DNA of 64,000 nucleotides from Parafrigoribacterium_A sp035571875 (GCA_035571875.1 DATNBR010000065.1:4166-68165); one strand, 5' to 3'. Shown: positions 16,404 to 24,915, counted from the first letter of the stretch. Notes: generated from the letters alone by a model not told the origin. Translations and numbers: made by a program.

Positions 16404-16684
16404 AATACTCAGCAGTCACGGCCAGCGGACGACGGATGTCGTGCCGGGGACGAGAGGAGGAGATCACGCGCCGGTCGCTGGGCTTTCACCGCTGACCGGC
16501 ACGGCGCCCTGAACTACCCTTGGACACCTTCGTGACCGCGGGCGGGGCACCAACAACCCGGTAACCTTTTATTGAGCTGAGTCAACAGCTACAACCGGCG
16601 GTAAGCGCGGGTGGGAGAATCTCCACTTTCGTTTCGAGACCCAGAGGCCTCGAAGCCGTCGCCAAGTCTAACAGAGGAAGAACC
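16404..16684. promoter_or_regulatory. Divergent control region of infC and the DUF1844 gene
   Basis: About 280 bases without a gene. On the minus strand TTGACT at roughly 16572-16577 is a good -35, followed about 16 bases later by TTACCG. An infC leader of more than 100 nt would result, so L20- or IF3-type autoregulation is possible. On the plus strand AGAGGAAGAACC precedes the DUF1844 ATG. Confidence 0.4.
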
Positions 16685-17068
16685 ATGAGCGACACCGGTC
16701 ACACTCACCCACAGGAACCGGGATCGCCGGAGTCAGGCTACTCGGATGTCGAGGCAGCACGGGACATCGCGGACGTGCCCGCCGTCGAAGTCATCAACAC
16801 CGTCGCCGTTCACCTCCTCAGCGCCGCGGCCGTCAAATGCGGCCTCGCCGACGATCCCGAGAACCAACTCGACCTCGACGAAGCGCGCAAGCTCATCAAC
16901 GCGATGGCAGGCCTCGTGACCGCGAGCGCCGCCGATCTCGGCGACCACCACGCGCGTGCGCTTCGCGACGGGCTGCGGTCTGTGCAGCTCGCCTTCCGCG
17001 AGGCCTCGCCCTTTCCGGATGCGCCCGGTGAGGGCGCGGGCGAGAAGTGGACGGGGCCGGTCAACTAG
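16685..17068 (+). CDS. DUF1844 family protein
   Basis: 127 residues. Core EVINTVAVHLLSAAAVKCGLADDPENQLDLDEARKLINAMAGLVTASAADLGDHHARALRDGL matches the DUF1844 pattern; the first helix is hydrophobic but not clearly a membrane segment. Function unknown. It lies divergently from infC, as in many actinobacteria. Acidic N-terminus; good RBS (GAGGAAG). Ends at a strong hairpin. Confidence 0.85.
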   Translation: MSDTGHTHPQEPGSPESGYSDVEAARDIADVPAVEVINTVAVHLLSAAAVKCGLADDPENQLDLDEARKLINAMAGLVTASAADLGDHHARALRDGLRSVQLAFREASPFPDAPGEGAGEKWTGPVN

Positions 17069-17074
17069 ATCGGG

Positions 17075-17150
17075 GTGCTGGGGACGTTGGCGGCCGGGCT
17101 CCGCCCATAGAGGCCCACCACACCCCGCCCGGCCGCCACTTCCCCAGCAC
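17075..17150. terminator. Long bipartite hairpin between convergent genes
   Basis: Outer arms of 10 bp (17075-17084 with 17141-17150) and inner arms of 12 bp (17088-17099 with 17127-17138), all perfect, separated by a small internal loop; terminal loop 27 bases. It lies between the DUF1844 and SseB-like stops and probably ends transcription from both sides, though no T-run is seen. Confidence 0.7.
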
Positions 17151-17177
17151 GGTAGTCACCGGCTTAAGAGCGAAAAG

Positions 17178-17981
17178 CTATGCAGCGGGGGTGAGTTTCA
17201 CGGCGAGGGAATCGACGCGCGCAGCGATCAGCTCGCTCGCCGACCAGCGCTGCTGCAGTCGGGCGAGCAGCGCGTCGAGGAACTGCTGGTCGAGGCCCGG
17301 CGCGAGCGCGATGCTCACGATCAGCTCCGGCCCCGCCATCTTCGCGTACGGGTCACCGGGCGCGAGCTCGATGCGGGCGACGCTTGACTCCTCTGCCGCC
17401 GAGGCCATGAACTCGTCGAGCACAGCAGGGTCGAGGTAGCTGGGGATCCACGGCTGGGACTGCGCGATCGACCAGAGCGCGGGGCGCCGGATGACGAACT
17501 CGGTCACCGAGGTCGGGTCGAGCACCACGACATCCGTACCCTCGCTCGCCGCCGCCAACGCGACGCGGGCGGCATCCGCGGGCACCGGTCTCGCCTTGGG
17601 GTTCCAGCGGGACATCGCCTCGACCGAACTGAAGACCGGGAGCACGTCTCGGCCATCGGGGCCAGCGACGGTGACGATCGACAGCTCAGCGCTCTTGTCG
17701 ACGACGTGCCCGTGGGCGCCGATCCCGGAGTCGGCGAGGGCAGCAACGAGCGGAATCAGCAGTCGCGACTGCGTGATCGCGGCGATGACGGACTGTTCGC
17801 CGCCGTCACCGCGTCGAAACTGCGCGATCGCTCGCACCAGGCCCTCGGGAGCCGCTCCATCGTCGTCGGAGGAATGCGCCTGCTCGAAGTGGCGGCCTTC
17901 CCACGGCACGCCGGCCGAGTCGGCACCCGCGTGTGATCCGTGCGATGGTTCGCCCGCGTGGTCGTGCAAGGAATCCGACAT
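17178..17981 (-). CDS. SseB-family N-terminal domain protein
   Basis: 267 residues. His/Asp-rich disordered N-terminus (about 1-45), then an SseB-like domain (LLIPLVAALAD, ELSIVTVAGPDGRDVLPVFSSVEAMSRW, AALAAASEGTDVVVLDP) and a C-terminal part with another alpha/beta region. Known from actinobacterial histidine loci but of unknown role. The ATG overlaps the hisA/priA stop (TGATG), so it is co-translated with the histidine genes. Confidence 0.82.
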   Translation of the reverse strand: MSDSLHDHAGEPSHGSHAGADSAGVPWEGRHFEQAHSSDDDGAAPEGLVRAIAQFRRGDGGEQSVIAAITQSRLLIPLVAALADSGIGAHGHVVDKSAELSIVTVAGPDGRDVLPVFSSVEAMSRWNPKARPVPADAARVALAAASEGTDVVVLDPTSVTEFVIRRPALWSIAQSQPWIPSYLDPAVLDEFMASAAEESSVARIELAPGDPYAKMAGPELIVSIALAPGLDQQFLDALLARLQQRWSASELIAARVDSLAVKLTPAA

Positions 17982-18727
17982 CAGGCGCTGGCGACGTCCA
18001 ACGCCTCCGGCAACGTGAACGCCTTCGCGTAGAGAGCCTTGCCGACGATCGCACCCTCGACGCCGAAGCGCACCAACTCGCGCAATTCGGCGATGTCATC
18101 GAGGCTCGAGATTCCACCCGAAGCGATGACTGGCTTATCGGTGCGGTCCGCCACCTCGCGAAGAAGCTCGAGGTTCGGGCCCTGCAGCGTGCCGTCCTTG
18201 GTCACATCCGTGACGACGTAGCGGCAGCACCCAGCGGCTTCGAGCCTGTCCATGACCTGGTATAGGTCGCCGCCCTCCTTAGTCCAGCCGCGCGCGGCGA
18301 GCGTCGTGCCGCGCACGTCGAGGCCGACCGCGATGGCCTCTCCGTATTCGGAGATGACGTGCGCCGCCCACTCGGGGTTCTCGAGCGCCGCGGTGCCGAG
18401 GTTGATGCGCTTGGCGCCGGTCGCGAGCGCCGCCTCGAGCGACTCGTCGTCACGGATGCCGCCGGAGAGTTCGACGTTGACCCCGCGAGCCTGCTTGATG
18501 ACCCGCTTGATCACCGAGCGATTGTCTCCGCGGCCGAACGCCGCGTCGAGGTCGACGAGGTGGATCCACTCCGCGCCCTGGTCGACCCAGTCTGCCGCCG
18601 CATCCACCGGATCGCCGTAGCTCGTCTCGCTGCCGGCCTCACCCTGGGTGAGGCGAACGGCCTTGCCGCCCGCAACGTCCACGGCGGGCAGGAGAACGAG
18701 CGCGGGGGCCTTGTTGAATTCGCTCAT
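17981..18727 (-). CDS. hisA: Phosphoribosyl isomerase (HisA or bifunctional PriA)
   Basis: (Beta-alpha)8 barrel that isomerises ProFAR in histidine synthesis. 248 residues from the ATG at 18727 (MSEFNKAPALVLLPAVDVAGGKAVRLTQG). Catalytic Asp in PAVDVAGG and the second Asp in DVTKDGT are present. In actinobacteria lacking trpF this enzyme (PriA) also serves tryptophan synthesis; no trpF is visible here, but the window cannot settle that. Frame upstream of 18727 lies antisense-like within hisH and is excluded. Confidence 0.94.
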   Translation of the reverse strand: MSEFNKAPALVLLPAVDVAGGKAVRLTQGEAGSETSYGDPVDAAADWVDQGAEWIHLVDLDAAFGRGDNRSVIKRVIKQARGVNVELSGGIRDDESLEAALATGAKRINLGTAALENPEWAAHVISEYGEAIAVGLDVRGTTLAARGWTKEGGDLYQVMDRLEAAGCCRYVVTDVTKDGTLQGPNLELLREVADRTDKPVIASGGISSLDDIAELRELVRFGVEGAIVGKALYAKAFTLPEALDVASA

Positions 18728-18752
18728 GGTGTCATTTCTCGTGAGGTGAAGA

Positions 18753-19394
18753 TCAATGGCTGCTGAGGCTCGCGATCCAGTTGCCGAGCAACCGGATACC
18801 GGGAGCGCCGGATTTCTCCGGGTGAAACTGGGTGGCAGAGAGCGGTCCGTTCTCGACCGCCGCGAGGAACCGCGAGCCGTGGGTCGCCCAGGTGAGCTTG
18901 GCGGCGGCGAAGGTCGGACTCCCCTCGAGGCTCCACTGCTGCGCGGCATACGAGTGTACGAAGTAGAACCGCTCCTCCGCAATTCCGTCGAACAGCACCG
19001 ATCCCTCGGCCGCCTCTACGGTGTTCCAGCCCATGTGCGGGAGGACGGGTGCCTCGAGCTCGGTGACCGTTCCGGGCCACTGGCCGAGGCCCTCGGTGCT
19101 CGTGCCACCCTCGATGCCGCGCTCAAAGAACACCTGCATTCCAGCGCAGATGCCGAGAACCGGCCGGCCGCCAGCGAGCCGTTTGTCAATGAGTTCCGCA
19201 CCGGAGACGGGACTCAGCCGGTGCATGACTGCGGCGAACGCACCGACGCCCGGCACGACGAGACCGTCGGCCTCGAGGATCTTCGCGCGATCCGCACTCA
19301 ACTCGACGCGCGCGCCTGCCGCCTCGAGGGCTTTGGCCGCGGAATGAACGTTGCCGCTGCCGTAGTCGAGGACTACGACGGATGGTGAGATCAC
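18753..19394 (-). CDS. hisH: Imidazole glycerol phosphate synthase glutaminase subunit
   Basis: Supplies ammonia from glutamine to HisF. 213 residues starting at GTG 19394. Class I glutamine amidotransferase: GICAGMQ with nucleophile Cys83, and QFHPEKSG carrying the catalytic His and Glu. The partner hisF is not in the window. Two bases separate it from the hisB stop. Confidence 0.95.
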   Translation of the reverse strand: MISPSVVVLDYGSGNVHSAAKALEAAGARVELSADRAKILEADGLVVPGVGAFAAVMHRLSPVSGAELIDKRLAGGRPVLGICAGMQVFFERGIEGGTSTEGLGQWPGTVTELEAPVLPHMGWNTVEAAEGSVLFDGIAEERFYFVHSYAAQQWSLEGSPTFAAAKLTWATHGSRFLAAVENGPLSATQFHPEKSGAPGIRLLGNWIASLSSH

Positions 19395-19396
19395 GA

Positions 19397-20002
19397 TTAC
19401 AGAGCACCCTTGGTCGACGGGATGCCGCTCACGCGAGCATCCGGAGCGACGGCCTGACGGAAGGCGCGCGCGAAGGCCTTGAATTCTGCCTCGGCGATGT
19501 GGTGCGGATCGCGCCCGCCCAACACCGTGACGTGCACCGTGAGTGCGGCATTGAACGTGATGGCTTCGAACACGTGACGAACCATCGACCCCGTGAAGTG
19601 GCCGCCGATGAGGTGGTACTCAAATCCCTGGGGCTCCCCCGTGTGAACGAGGTACGGTCGACCGGAGACGTCGACGACGGCCTGGACGAGCGCCTCATCG
19701 AGCGGCACGAGGGCATCACCGAACCGTGCGATTCCCGCCTTGTCGCCGAGCGCCTCGCGGATCGCCTTGCCCAGCACGATGCCGATGTCTTCGACGGTGT
19801 GGTGCACATCGATCTCGGTGTCACCGCTGGCCTTGACCGTGAGGTCGACGAGGGAGTGCTTCGCAAACGCGGTGAGGAGGTGATCGAAGAACGGAACCGA
19901 GGAGTCGACGTTCGATACGCCCGAGCCATCGAGGTTGATCGAGAGATCGATGCTCGACTCGCTCGTCTCGCGCTTCAACTGGGCAAAGCGTTGTGCGGTC
20001 AT
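19397..20002 (-). CDS. hisB: Imidazoleglycerol-phosphate dehydratase
   Basis: 201 residues, stand-alone dehydratase without the phosphatase domain. Metal-binding motifs DHLLTAFAKHS (about 40-50), DVHHTVED (about 65-72), and FEYHLIGGHFTGSMVRHVFEA with EAEFKAFARAF complete the two HxxxH-type Mn sites. The ATG overlaps the hisC stop by four bases. Confidence 0.96.
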   Translation of the reverse strand: MTAQRFAQLKRETSESSIDLSINLDGSGVSNVDSSVPFFDHLLTAFAKHSLVDLTVKASGDTEIDVHHTVEDIGIVLGKAIREALGDKAGIARFGDALVPLDEALVQAVVDVSGRPYLVHTGEPQGFEYHLIGGHFTGSMVRHVFEAITFNAALTVHVTVLGGRDPHHIAEAEFKAFARAFRQAVAPDARVSGIPSTKGAL

Positions 20003-21075
20003 CGCTCAATCCTAGCCAGCGCGTCGAGGAAGGCCGTCGTCTCGGCCTCCGTGCCTGCACTCACGCGCAGGCAGTGCGGGATGCCGACGTCGCGGATGAG
20101 GATTCCCTGCTCGAGAAGCGCCTCGAAGAGAGCATGAGGATCGTCAACCCCGCCGAACAGCACGAAGTTCGACCAGCTGCGCCACACCGGATACCCGAGT
20201 CGCGGCAGCTCCACAAGCAGTCGGTCGCGCTGCGCCTTGATGTCGTCGACCACGGCGAGCAACTCGGATGCGTGGGCGAGGGCCGCCGTCGCGGCCGCCT
20301 GCGTGAGACCGGAGAGGTGGTAGGGCAGGCGCACAAGGCGCACGGCATCCGTCACAGCCGCGTCGGCGGCGAAGTAGCCGAGCCTGGCACCGGCGAAGGC
20401 GAAGGCCTTGCTCATGGTGCGGGAGACGACGAGGCGCTCGCGGCCCTCGAGGAGCGTGAGAGCCGTCTGCTGCGGGTCGGGAGTGAACTCGGCGTACGCC
20501 TCGTCGACGATGACGATTCCGCGGCTGGCCTCATAGGCGGCCGCGATGGTGTCCAGCGACAGCGGCGTGCCGGTCGGATTGTTCGGGGAACAGAGAACGA
20601 CCAGGTCGGGGTCTGTCTCCCGGACGCTGCGCACCACAGTCTCGGGCGAGAGCTCGAAGTCGGCGTCGCGCTCGCCTTCGAGCCAGGTGGTACCCGTTCC
20701 CGCGGCGAGGATCGGGTACATCGAATAGGTGGGCGGGAAGCCGAGGATGCTGCGACCTGGACCGCCGAAGGCCTGCAGCAACTGCTGAAGCACCTCGTTG
20801 GAGCCGTTCGCGGCCCAGATGTTGTCGCGGCTGAGGCCGTGACCGAGGTAGTCGGCGAGGCTCTCTCGCAGCGCGACGAACTCGCGATCGGGATAGCGGT
20901 TGAGCTTCAGCGTGGCCGCGGCGACCGCTTCGACGACGTCCCGCGCGACCACCTCGGGGATGCCGTGACTGTTCTCGTTGACGTTGAGCGCGATGCGCAC
21001 GGGCTGCTGAGGTGCGCCGTAGGGCGCCTTGCCTCGAAGGTCATCTCTAAGGGGCAGATCGGAGAGGGAAGCCAC
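19999..21075 (-). CDS. hisC: Histidinol-phosphate aminotransferase
   Basis: PLP class I/II aminotransferase. 358 residues from GTG 21075 (one more codon from GTG 21078). NVNENSHGIP near the N-terminus, NGSNEVLQQ, SPNNPTGTP and the Schiff-base lysine in RTMSKAFAFAGARLGY. First gene of hisC-hisB-hisH-hisA-SseB. The usual upstream hisD is not here; a LysM gene lies there instead. TACAGT six bases before the second GTG suggests a leaderless start. Confidence 0.95.
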   Translation of the reverse strand: MASLSDLPLRDDLRGKAPYGAPQQPVRIALNVNENSHGIPEVVARDVVEAVAAATLKLNRYPDREFVALRESLADYLGHGLSRDNIWAANGSNEVLQQLLQAFGGPGRSILGFPPTYSMYPILAAGTGTTWLEGERDADFELSPETVVRSVRETDPDLVVLCSPNNPTGTPLSLDTIAAAYEASRGIVIVDEAYAEFTPDPQQTALTLLEGRERLVVSRTMSKAFAFAGARLGYFAADAAVTDAVRLVRLPYHLSGLTQAAATAALAHASELLAVVDDIKAQRDRLLVELPRLGYPVWRSWSNFVLFGGVDDPHALFEALLEQGILIRDVGIPHCLRVSAGTEAETTAFLDALARIER

Positions 21076-21081
21076 CACAGA

Positions 21082-21087
21082 ACTGTA
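21082..21087 (-). promoter_or_regulatory. -10 box of the histidine operon
   Basis: TACAGT, six bases before GTG 21075. Supports the second of two adjacent GTG codons as the leaderless start. Confidence 0.5.
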
Positions 21088-21123
21088 CTAGCCTGCCGCT
21101 GCGCCGCAGGAACGTGTGACGGA

Positions 21124-21483
21124 CTAGCGCGAGTACTGTGCGGGAATCGCCAGACGCTCGCCGGCCTGCACGTCTGCACCGGGCAGCTGGTTCAGGTGCA
21201 CGATCTCAGAGACAACCTCACGCGGGTCAGCAGAAGGCGCAACGGTCTGGGCGAGCTGCCACAGCGACTGGCCTGCGCCCACCGTCACGTACTGTAGTCG
21301 ACCGCCGGCCGTATCGGTGGCCGTCGCAATTCCGCCGTTGAGCACGAAAGCCATCGCCCCCGCGACGAGCGGCAAGGCGACAAGGAACACGAGGACGCGG
21401 CGGCCACGACGCGTGAGCCGCAGCCGTGCAGCAGGGGCGGGTGTGGTGCGGGTGCTTCTCAAGTACACAGTTGCGGTGCTCAT
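21124..21483 (-). CDS. LysM-domain membrane protein beside lexA
   Basis: 119 residues from the ATG at 21483, which has an excellent AGGAGGTAAGGCA site. Basic cytoplasmic N-terminus (LRLTRRGRR), one membrane segment (about 30-52, VLVFLVALPLVAGAMAFVL), then a LysM domain (YVTVGAGQSLWQLAQTVAP...NQLPGADVQAGERLAIP) outside the cell. Position and layout match SOS-induced cell-division inhibitors next to lexA (mycobacterial ChiZ, corynebacterial DivS). A LexA-type box overlaps its promoter. Role as a division inhibitor is inferred. Confidence 0.85.
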   Translation of the reverse strand: MSTATVYLRSTRTTPAPAARLRLTRRGRRVLVFLVALPLVAGAMAFVLNGGIATATDTAGGRLQYVTVGAGQSLWQLAQTVAPSADPREVVSEIVHLNQLPGADVQAGERLAIPAQYSR

Positions 21484-21505
21484 TGCCTTACCTCCTGAGA
21501 GATTC

Positions 21506-21539
21506 CGTATCCGACGCTCGGCCGGGAGCGCCGGATACG
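21506..21539 (-). promoter_or_regulatory. 5'-leader hairpin of the LysM gene
   Basis: Arms CGTATCCG/CGGATACG extended by GCGCTC paired with GAGCGT (one G-U) give a 14-bp stem with a six-base loop. It ends about ten bases before the AGGAGG site, so it could shield or present the RBS. Confidence 0.6.
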
Positions 21540-21549
21540 AAGCTATGTT

Positions 21550-21581
21550 CCGAACATACATTCGATTAGCGCGGAATTCAA
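21550..21581 (-). promoter_or_regulatory. SOS-controlled promoter of the LysM gene
   Basis: On the minus strand, TTGAAT (21576-21581), 17 bases, TATGTT (21553-21558). The sequence TCGAATGTATGTTCGG (21550-21565) overlaps the -10 and matches the actinobacterial LexA box TCGAAC-N4-GTTCGA at 10 of 12 fixed positions. Confidence 0.7.
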
Positions 21582-21622
21582 GCATTAGTTTCGAACTCTC
21601 TTGCTCGAGAAGTGCGACACAC

Positions 21623-21638
21623 TCGAATACATGTTTGT
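21623..21638 (+). promoter_or_regulatory. Possible LexA box upstream of lexA
   Basis: TCGAATACATGTTTGT matches 9 of 12 fixed positions of the TCGAAC-N4-GTTCGA SOS box and lies 83 bases before the lexA start, where autorepression would be expected. Confidence 0.5.
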
Positions 21639-21720
21639 CTAACCGACGATCTGCGGATACAGTTTCGATTGTCTGGAGACAGCACACCAGCGACCACTGA
21701 CATCGGAAAGCAGGCCCGAG

Positions 21721-22467
21721 ATGGACGAGCTCGACACGGATCTATCGAGGCCAGAGCTATCGAGGCCAGAGCAATCGAGGCCAGAGCGATCCGCCTCGGA
21801 ACCGCCGCTGACCAAGGGCGGCACGCGGCGACGCAAGAGCCTCAGCGACAAGCAGATCGCGATTCTCGAGACCATCCAGCGCGCGGTGTCCACTCACGGC
21901 TACCCGCCGAGCATGCGTGAGATCGGCGACGCTGTCGGCCTCTCCTCACTCTCGAGCGTGACGCACCAGCTCAACCAGCTGGAGCTCAGCGGCTATCTGC
22001 GTCGCGATCCGAACCGACCCCGAGCGCTTGAAGTCCTGATCGAGCTCGAGCCCTCTGGCGGCGTTGTCTCCGACAATCCGACTCCCGTCGGCGACGCCGC
22101 CATGGTGCCGCTCGTCGGTCGCATCGCTGCAGGCATCCCGATCACCGCGGAACAGCAGATCGACGAGGTGTTCCCGATTCCGCGGCAGCTCGTCGGCAAG
22201 GGTGACCTCTTCATGCTCAAGGTGGTCGGTGACTCGATGATCGACGCCGCGATCTGCGACGGTGACTGGATCGTCGTGCGCCAGCAGAAGACGGCGGAGA
22301 ACGGCGACATCGTGGCGGCCATGCTCGACGACGAAGCCACGGTCAAGGTCTTCCAGCAGCGGGACGGCCACACCTGGCTACTCCCCCGCAACAGCGCGTT
22401 CGCACCGATCCTGGGCGACTACGCCGAGCTTCTCGGCAAGGTCGTGGCAGTACTGCGCGCGATCTAG
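21721..22467 (+). CDS. lexA: LexA repressor
   Basis: SOS master repressor. 248 residues. The normal N-terminus (RRRKSLSDKQIAILETIQ) begins only near residue 37, after an extra segment from a 15-bp tandem repeat (LSRPE-LSRPE-QSRPE). HTH at about 66-95 (PSMREIGDAVGLSSLSSVTHQL). Self-cleavage site Ala137-Gly138 in VGRIAAGIP, catalytic Ser172 (GDSM) and Lys209 (ATVKVF). Divergent from the LysM gene. Whether translation really starts at 21721 or nearer 21829 needs evidence; no strong RBS is seen. Confidence 0.95.
   Translation: MDELDTDLSRPELSRPEQSRPERSASEPPLTKGGTRRRKSLSDKQIAILETIQRAVSTHGYPPSMREIGDAVGLSSLSSVTHQLNQLELSGYLRRDPNRPRALEVLIELEPSGGVVSDNPTPVGDAAMVPLVGRIAAGIPITAEQQIDEVFPIPRQLVGKGDLFMLKVVGDSMIDAAICDGDWIVVRQQKTAENGDIVAAMLDDEATVKVFQQRDGHTWLLPRNSAFAPILGDYAELLGKVVAVLRAI
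21742..21786 (+). repeat. 15-bp tandem repeat in the lexA 5' coding region
   Basis: Three copies of CTATCGAGGCCAGAG (third copy starts CA), at 21742, 21757 and 21772, with the first bases of a fourth. In frame, encoding LSRPE repeats ahead of the DNA-binding domain. Confidence 0.9.
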
Positions 22468-23249
22468 GCGCGTTCTCGAGCATCAGGAAGCCGCCGCCAT
22501 GGCAGCGCATACCAGAGAAGCGACAGCACTACCGCGACCAGCCCGGCGCACGCAATAGACAGCGACGCCGCGCGGAACACGACGACGCGATCGAACGGAT
22601 CGAGTCCGCGCGTGAGACCGTGCACCCAGATCACGATCCCCACCACCATGCCGGGCACGATCACTGCGAACCACGAGGCTCGACGCGTCCAGAGCCCGAG
22701 CTTCCATGCCGAATGCTCTCCCTGGACCGCGGGCGTCCTGCGCACCCACAGCACCAGCCACAGGAGCAGGATGACGAGTCCGACGGCCGAACTGCCGTAT
22801 TGGGCCCAGCGATACATCGTGAACGGCCCGAGTTGGCGCTGGAAGGCGGGTAGCGCCTGGACAACCCAGCCGTCGGGGTGTGTGAAGGAGTCCCACAGCA
22901 GGTGAGTGACCACGCCGACGAGAATGGCGGAGACGATCAGTAGGATTCCTGCGATGCCCGCCCTGACTCGAGGCTCCCGCACCGCGGACAATCGCTGTCG
23001 AATCCAGCCGGGTGCGAAGTCGCGAAGCGGCGTTTGAAACACGAAGATCCACAGACCGAAGACCACGAGCCCCATCGGAAGATCCGCAAGCACCGTTCCC
23101 AGCCAGGAGTGCGTAAGGTCTCGCGACACCGGAATGGGTGCGAAGTAGGGCAGGTCGGGGACCATGCTTCCGATCACAAGCCCGGTCGTCGGCAATGGGG
23201 AGCGGAGGAACGGCAAGACTGCGGCGACATGGCTCGGGGTGAACGGCAT
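22464..23249 (-). CDS. DUF4184 family membrane protein
   Basis: 261 residues with about six transmembrane helices. N-terminal MPFTPSHVAAVLPF, then GSMVPDLPYF and THSWLGTVLADLP, plus a later HLLWDSFTHPDGW; this His/Asp pattern is typical of DUF4184 and related metal-dependent membrane hydrolases. Function unknown. Its stop overlaps the lexA stop by four bases on the opposite strand. CAGAAT lies six bases before the ATG, so it may be leaderless. Confidence 0.83.
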   Translation of the reverse strand: MPFTPSHVAAVLPFLRSPLPTTGLVIGSMVPDLPYFAPIPVSRDLTHSWLGTVLADLPMGLVVFGLWIFVFQTPLRDFAPGWIRQRLSAVREPRVRAGIAGILLIVSAILVGVVTHLLWDSFTHPDGWVVQALPAFQRQLGPFTMYRWAQYGSSAVGLVILLLWLVLWVRRTPAVQGEHSAWKLGLWTRRASWFAVIVPGMVVGIVIWVHGLTRGLDPFDRVVVFRAASLSIACAGLVAVVLSLLWYALPWRRLPDARERA

Positions 23250-23308
23250 TGGCCAATTCTGCCGAAGTCGCAGCGAAACTGAGCGCGACTCGCTGCGCGA
23301 TGCGCCAG

Positions 23309-24886
23309 TTAGGCCTGTGAGGTCACGGGAGCCGCGAGAGGCGCTACGGCGAAAGCCCGGAGGGCCGGAGCCTGCTCCTCGGTGACGAGGGCGCTGAGCC
23401 TCGTGCCCATCTCCTCGTAGCTCGTGCTGAGGATTGTGCCCCGGTCATGCAGGGAGGAGATCACTTCGCCGCGCTCGTATGGGACGAGCAGGTCCACCCG
23501 GACGGATGGCCGCGGCACGATCTCCGCAATCGCCGCACGTAGTTCCTCAATGCCCTCACCCGTGCGGGCCGAGACGAAGATCGCGTCGGGAGCCAGGGAG
23601 CGGAGGAGGAGACGCTGGTCGTCGTCGGCGAGGTCCGCCTTGTTGAAGGCCACGACTTCGGGAATCTCCCGCGCACCGAGCTCGCCGATGACATCGCGCA
23701 CCGTGGCGAGCTGGCTGCCCGGGTCCGGGTGCGAGGCGTCCACCACGTGCAGGATCACGTCGGAGTCCGCCACCTCCTCGAGCGTGGAACGGAACGCCTC
23801 AACGAGCTGATGCGGAAGGTTGCGAACGAAACCGACGGTGTCGGTGAGCGTGTACAGGCGCCCATCATCCGTCTCGGTTTTGCGTACGGCGGTGTCCAGG
23901 GTGGCGAACAACGCGTTCTCGACGAGCGCGCCGGCGCGCGTCATGCGGTTGAGCAGCGACGACTTGCCGGCGTTGGTGTACCCCGTGATGGCCACGGACG
24001 GCACAGCGTTGCGATTGCGGTTCGCACGCTTCGCCTCGCGCGCTGGCGCGAAGCCGAGGATCTGCTTGCGCAATCGCGCCATGCGAGTGTGGATGCGGCG
24101 GCGGTCGAGTTCGATCTTCGTCTCACCGGGTCCGCGGCTTCCCATTCCGGCACCGGCGCCGCCCACCTGACCACCGGCCTGGCGGGACATCGACTCGCCC
24201 CATCCGCGCAGCCTGGGAAGCAGGTACTCGAGTTGCGCCAGCTCGACCTGCGCCTTGCCCTCGCGGCTCTTGGCGTGCTGGCTGAAGATGTCGAGGATGA
24301 CGGCGGTGCGGTCGATGACCTTCACCCGCACCACGTCTTCGAGAGCGCGCCGCTGACTGGGAGCCAGCTCACTGTCGACGATCACGGTGTCTGCGCCGGT
24401 GGCCGCGACGACATCGCGCAGCTCCTGAGCCTTACCCTTGCCGAAGTAGGTGCTCGGGTCTGGCGTGGCGCGCCGCTGCAGCAACCCGTCAAGTACGACT
24501 GCGCCGGCGGTCTCTGCCAGCGCGAAGAGCTCGCGCATCGAATTCTCGGCCTCTTCGAGCGCGCCCTGAGCGTAGATTCCGATCAGGACCACACGCTCGA
24601 TTCGAAGCTGGCGGTATTCGACCTCGGTGACGTCTTCGAGCTCGGTGGTCAGGCCAGCGACTCGTCGCAGCGCCTGCCGGTCTTCCCGGTCAAGCTGTTC
24701 GCCGTCGCCGGTGCCGTCACCGGATGCGGTCGCCCGATCCTGGAGCGCCTGGGCAGATCCAGAGGAAAACAGCGTGTAGCCGCTCGAATGCGCGGACGCA
24801 TGCGCGAGGACGCGCTCGACGGGGTCGAGCGCGGACCGCTCCCGCGCGTTCCCGCTCTCGTGCTCCACAGCTTCACCCTCAGTCAT
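23309..24886 (-). CDS. hflX: GTPase HflX
   Basis: Ribosome-splitting/rescue GTPase bound to 50S. 525 residues. Long acidic N-terminal extension (about 1-85), HflX N-domain (AETAGAVVLDGLLQRRATPDPSTYFGKGKAQEL), linker with GGxGxGMGSRGPGETKIE, then the G domain: G1 GYTNAGKSSL, G3 DTVGF, G4 NKAD, G5 SART. Divergent from a methyltransferase gene only 41 bases away. TAGGGT seven bases before the ATG suggests a leaderless mRNA. Confidence 0.95.
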   Translation of the reverse strand: MTEGEAVEHESGNARERSALDPVERVLAHASAHSSGYTLFSSGSAQALQDRATASGDGTGDGEQLDREDRQALRRVAGLTTELEDVTEVEYRQLRIERVVLIGIYAQGALEEAENSMRELFALAETAGAVVLDGLLQRRATPDPSTYFGKGKAQELRDVVAATGADTVIVDSELAPSQRRALEDVVRVKVIDRTAVILDIFSQHAKSREGKAQVELAQLEYLLPRLRGWGESMSRQAGGQVGGAGAGMGSRGPGETKIELDRRRIHTRMARLRKQILGFAPAREAKRANRNRNAVPSVAITGYTNAGKSSLLNRMTRAGALVENALFATLDTAVRKTETDDGRLYTLTDTVGFVRNLPHQLVEAFRSTLEEVADSDVILHVVDASHPDPGSQLATVRDVIGELGAREIPEVVAFNKADLADDDQRLLLRSLAPDAIFVSARTGEGIEELRAAIAEIVPRPSVRVDLLVPYERGEVISSLHDRGTILSTSYEEMGTRLSALVTEEQAPALRAFAVAPLAAPVTSQA

Positions 24887-24893
24887 TCCGTTA

Positions 24894-24899
24894 ACCCTA
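24894..24899 (-). promoter_or_regulatory. -10 box of hflX
   Basis: TAGGGT seven bases before the hflX ATG; no RBS. Back to back with the methyltransferase -10. Confidence 0.5.
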
Positions 24900-24915
24900 G
24901 CTCCTCATATTTCGG

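Noticed and set aside
17981..18982. 333-codon version of the HisA/PriA gene
   Set aside because: The first 85 codons overlap hisH and read as Arg/Ser-rich shadow; the enzyme begins at ATG 18727.
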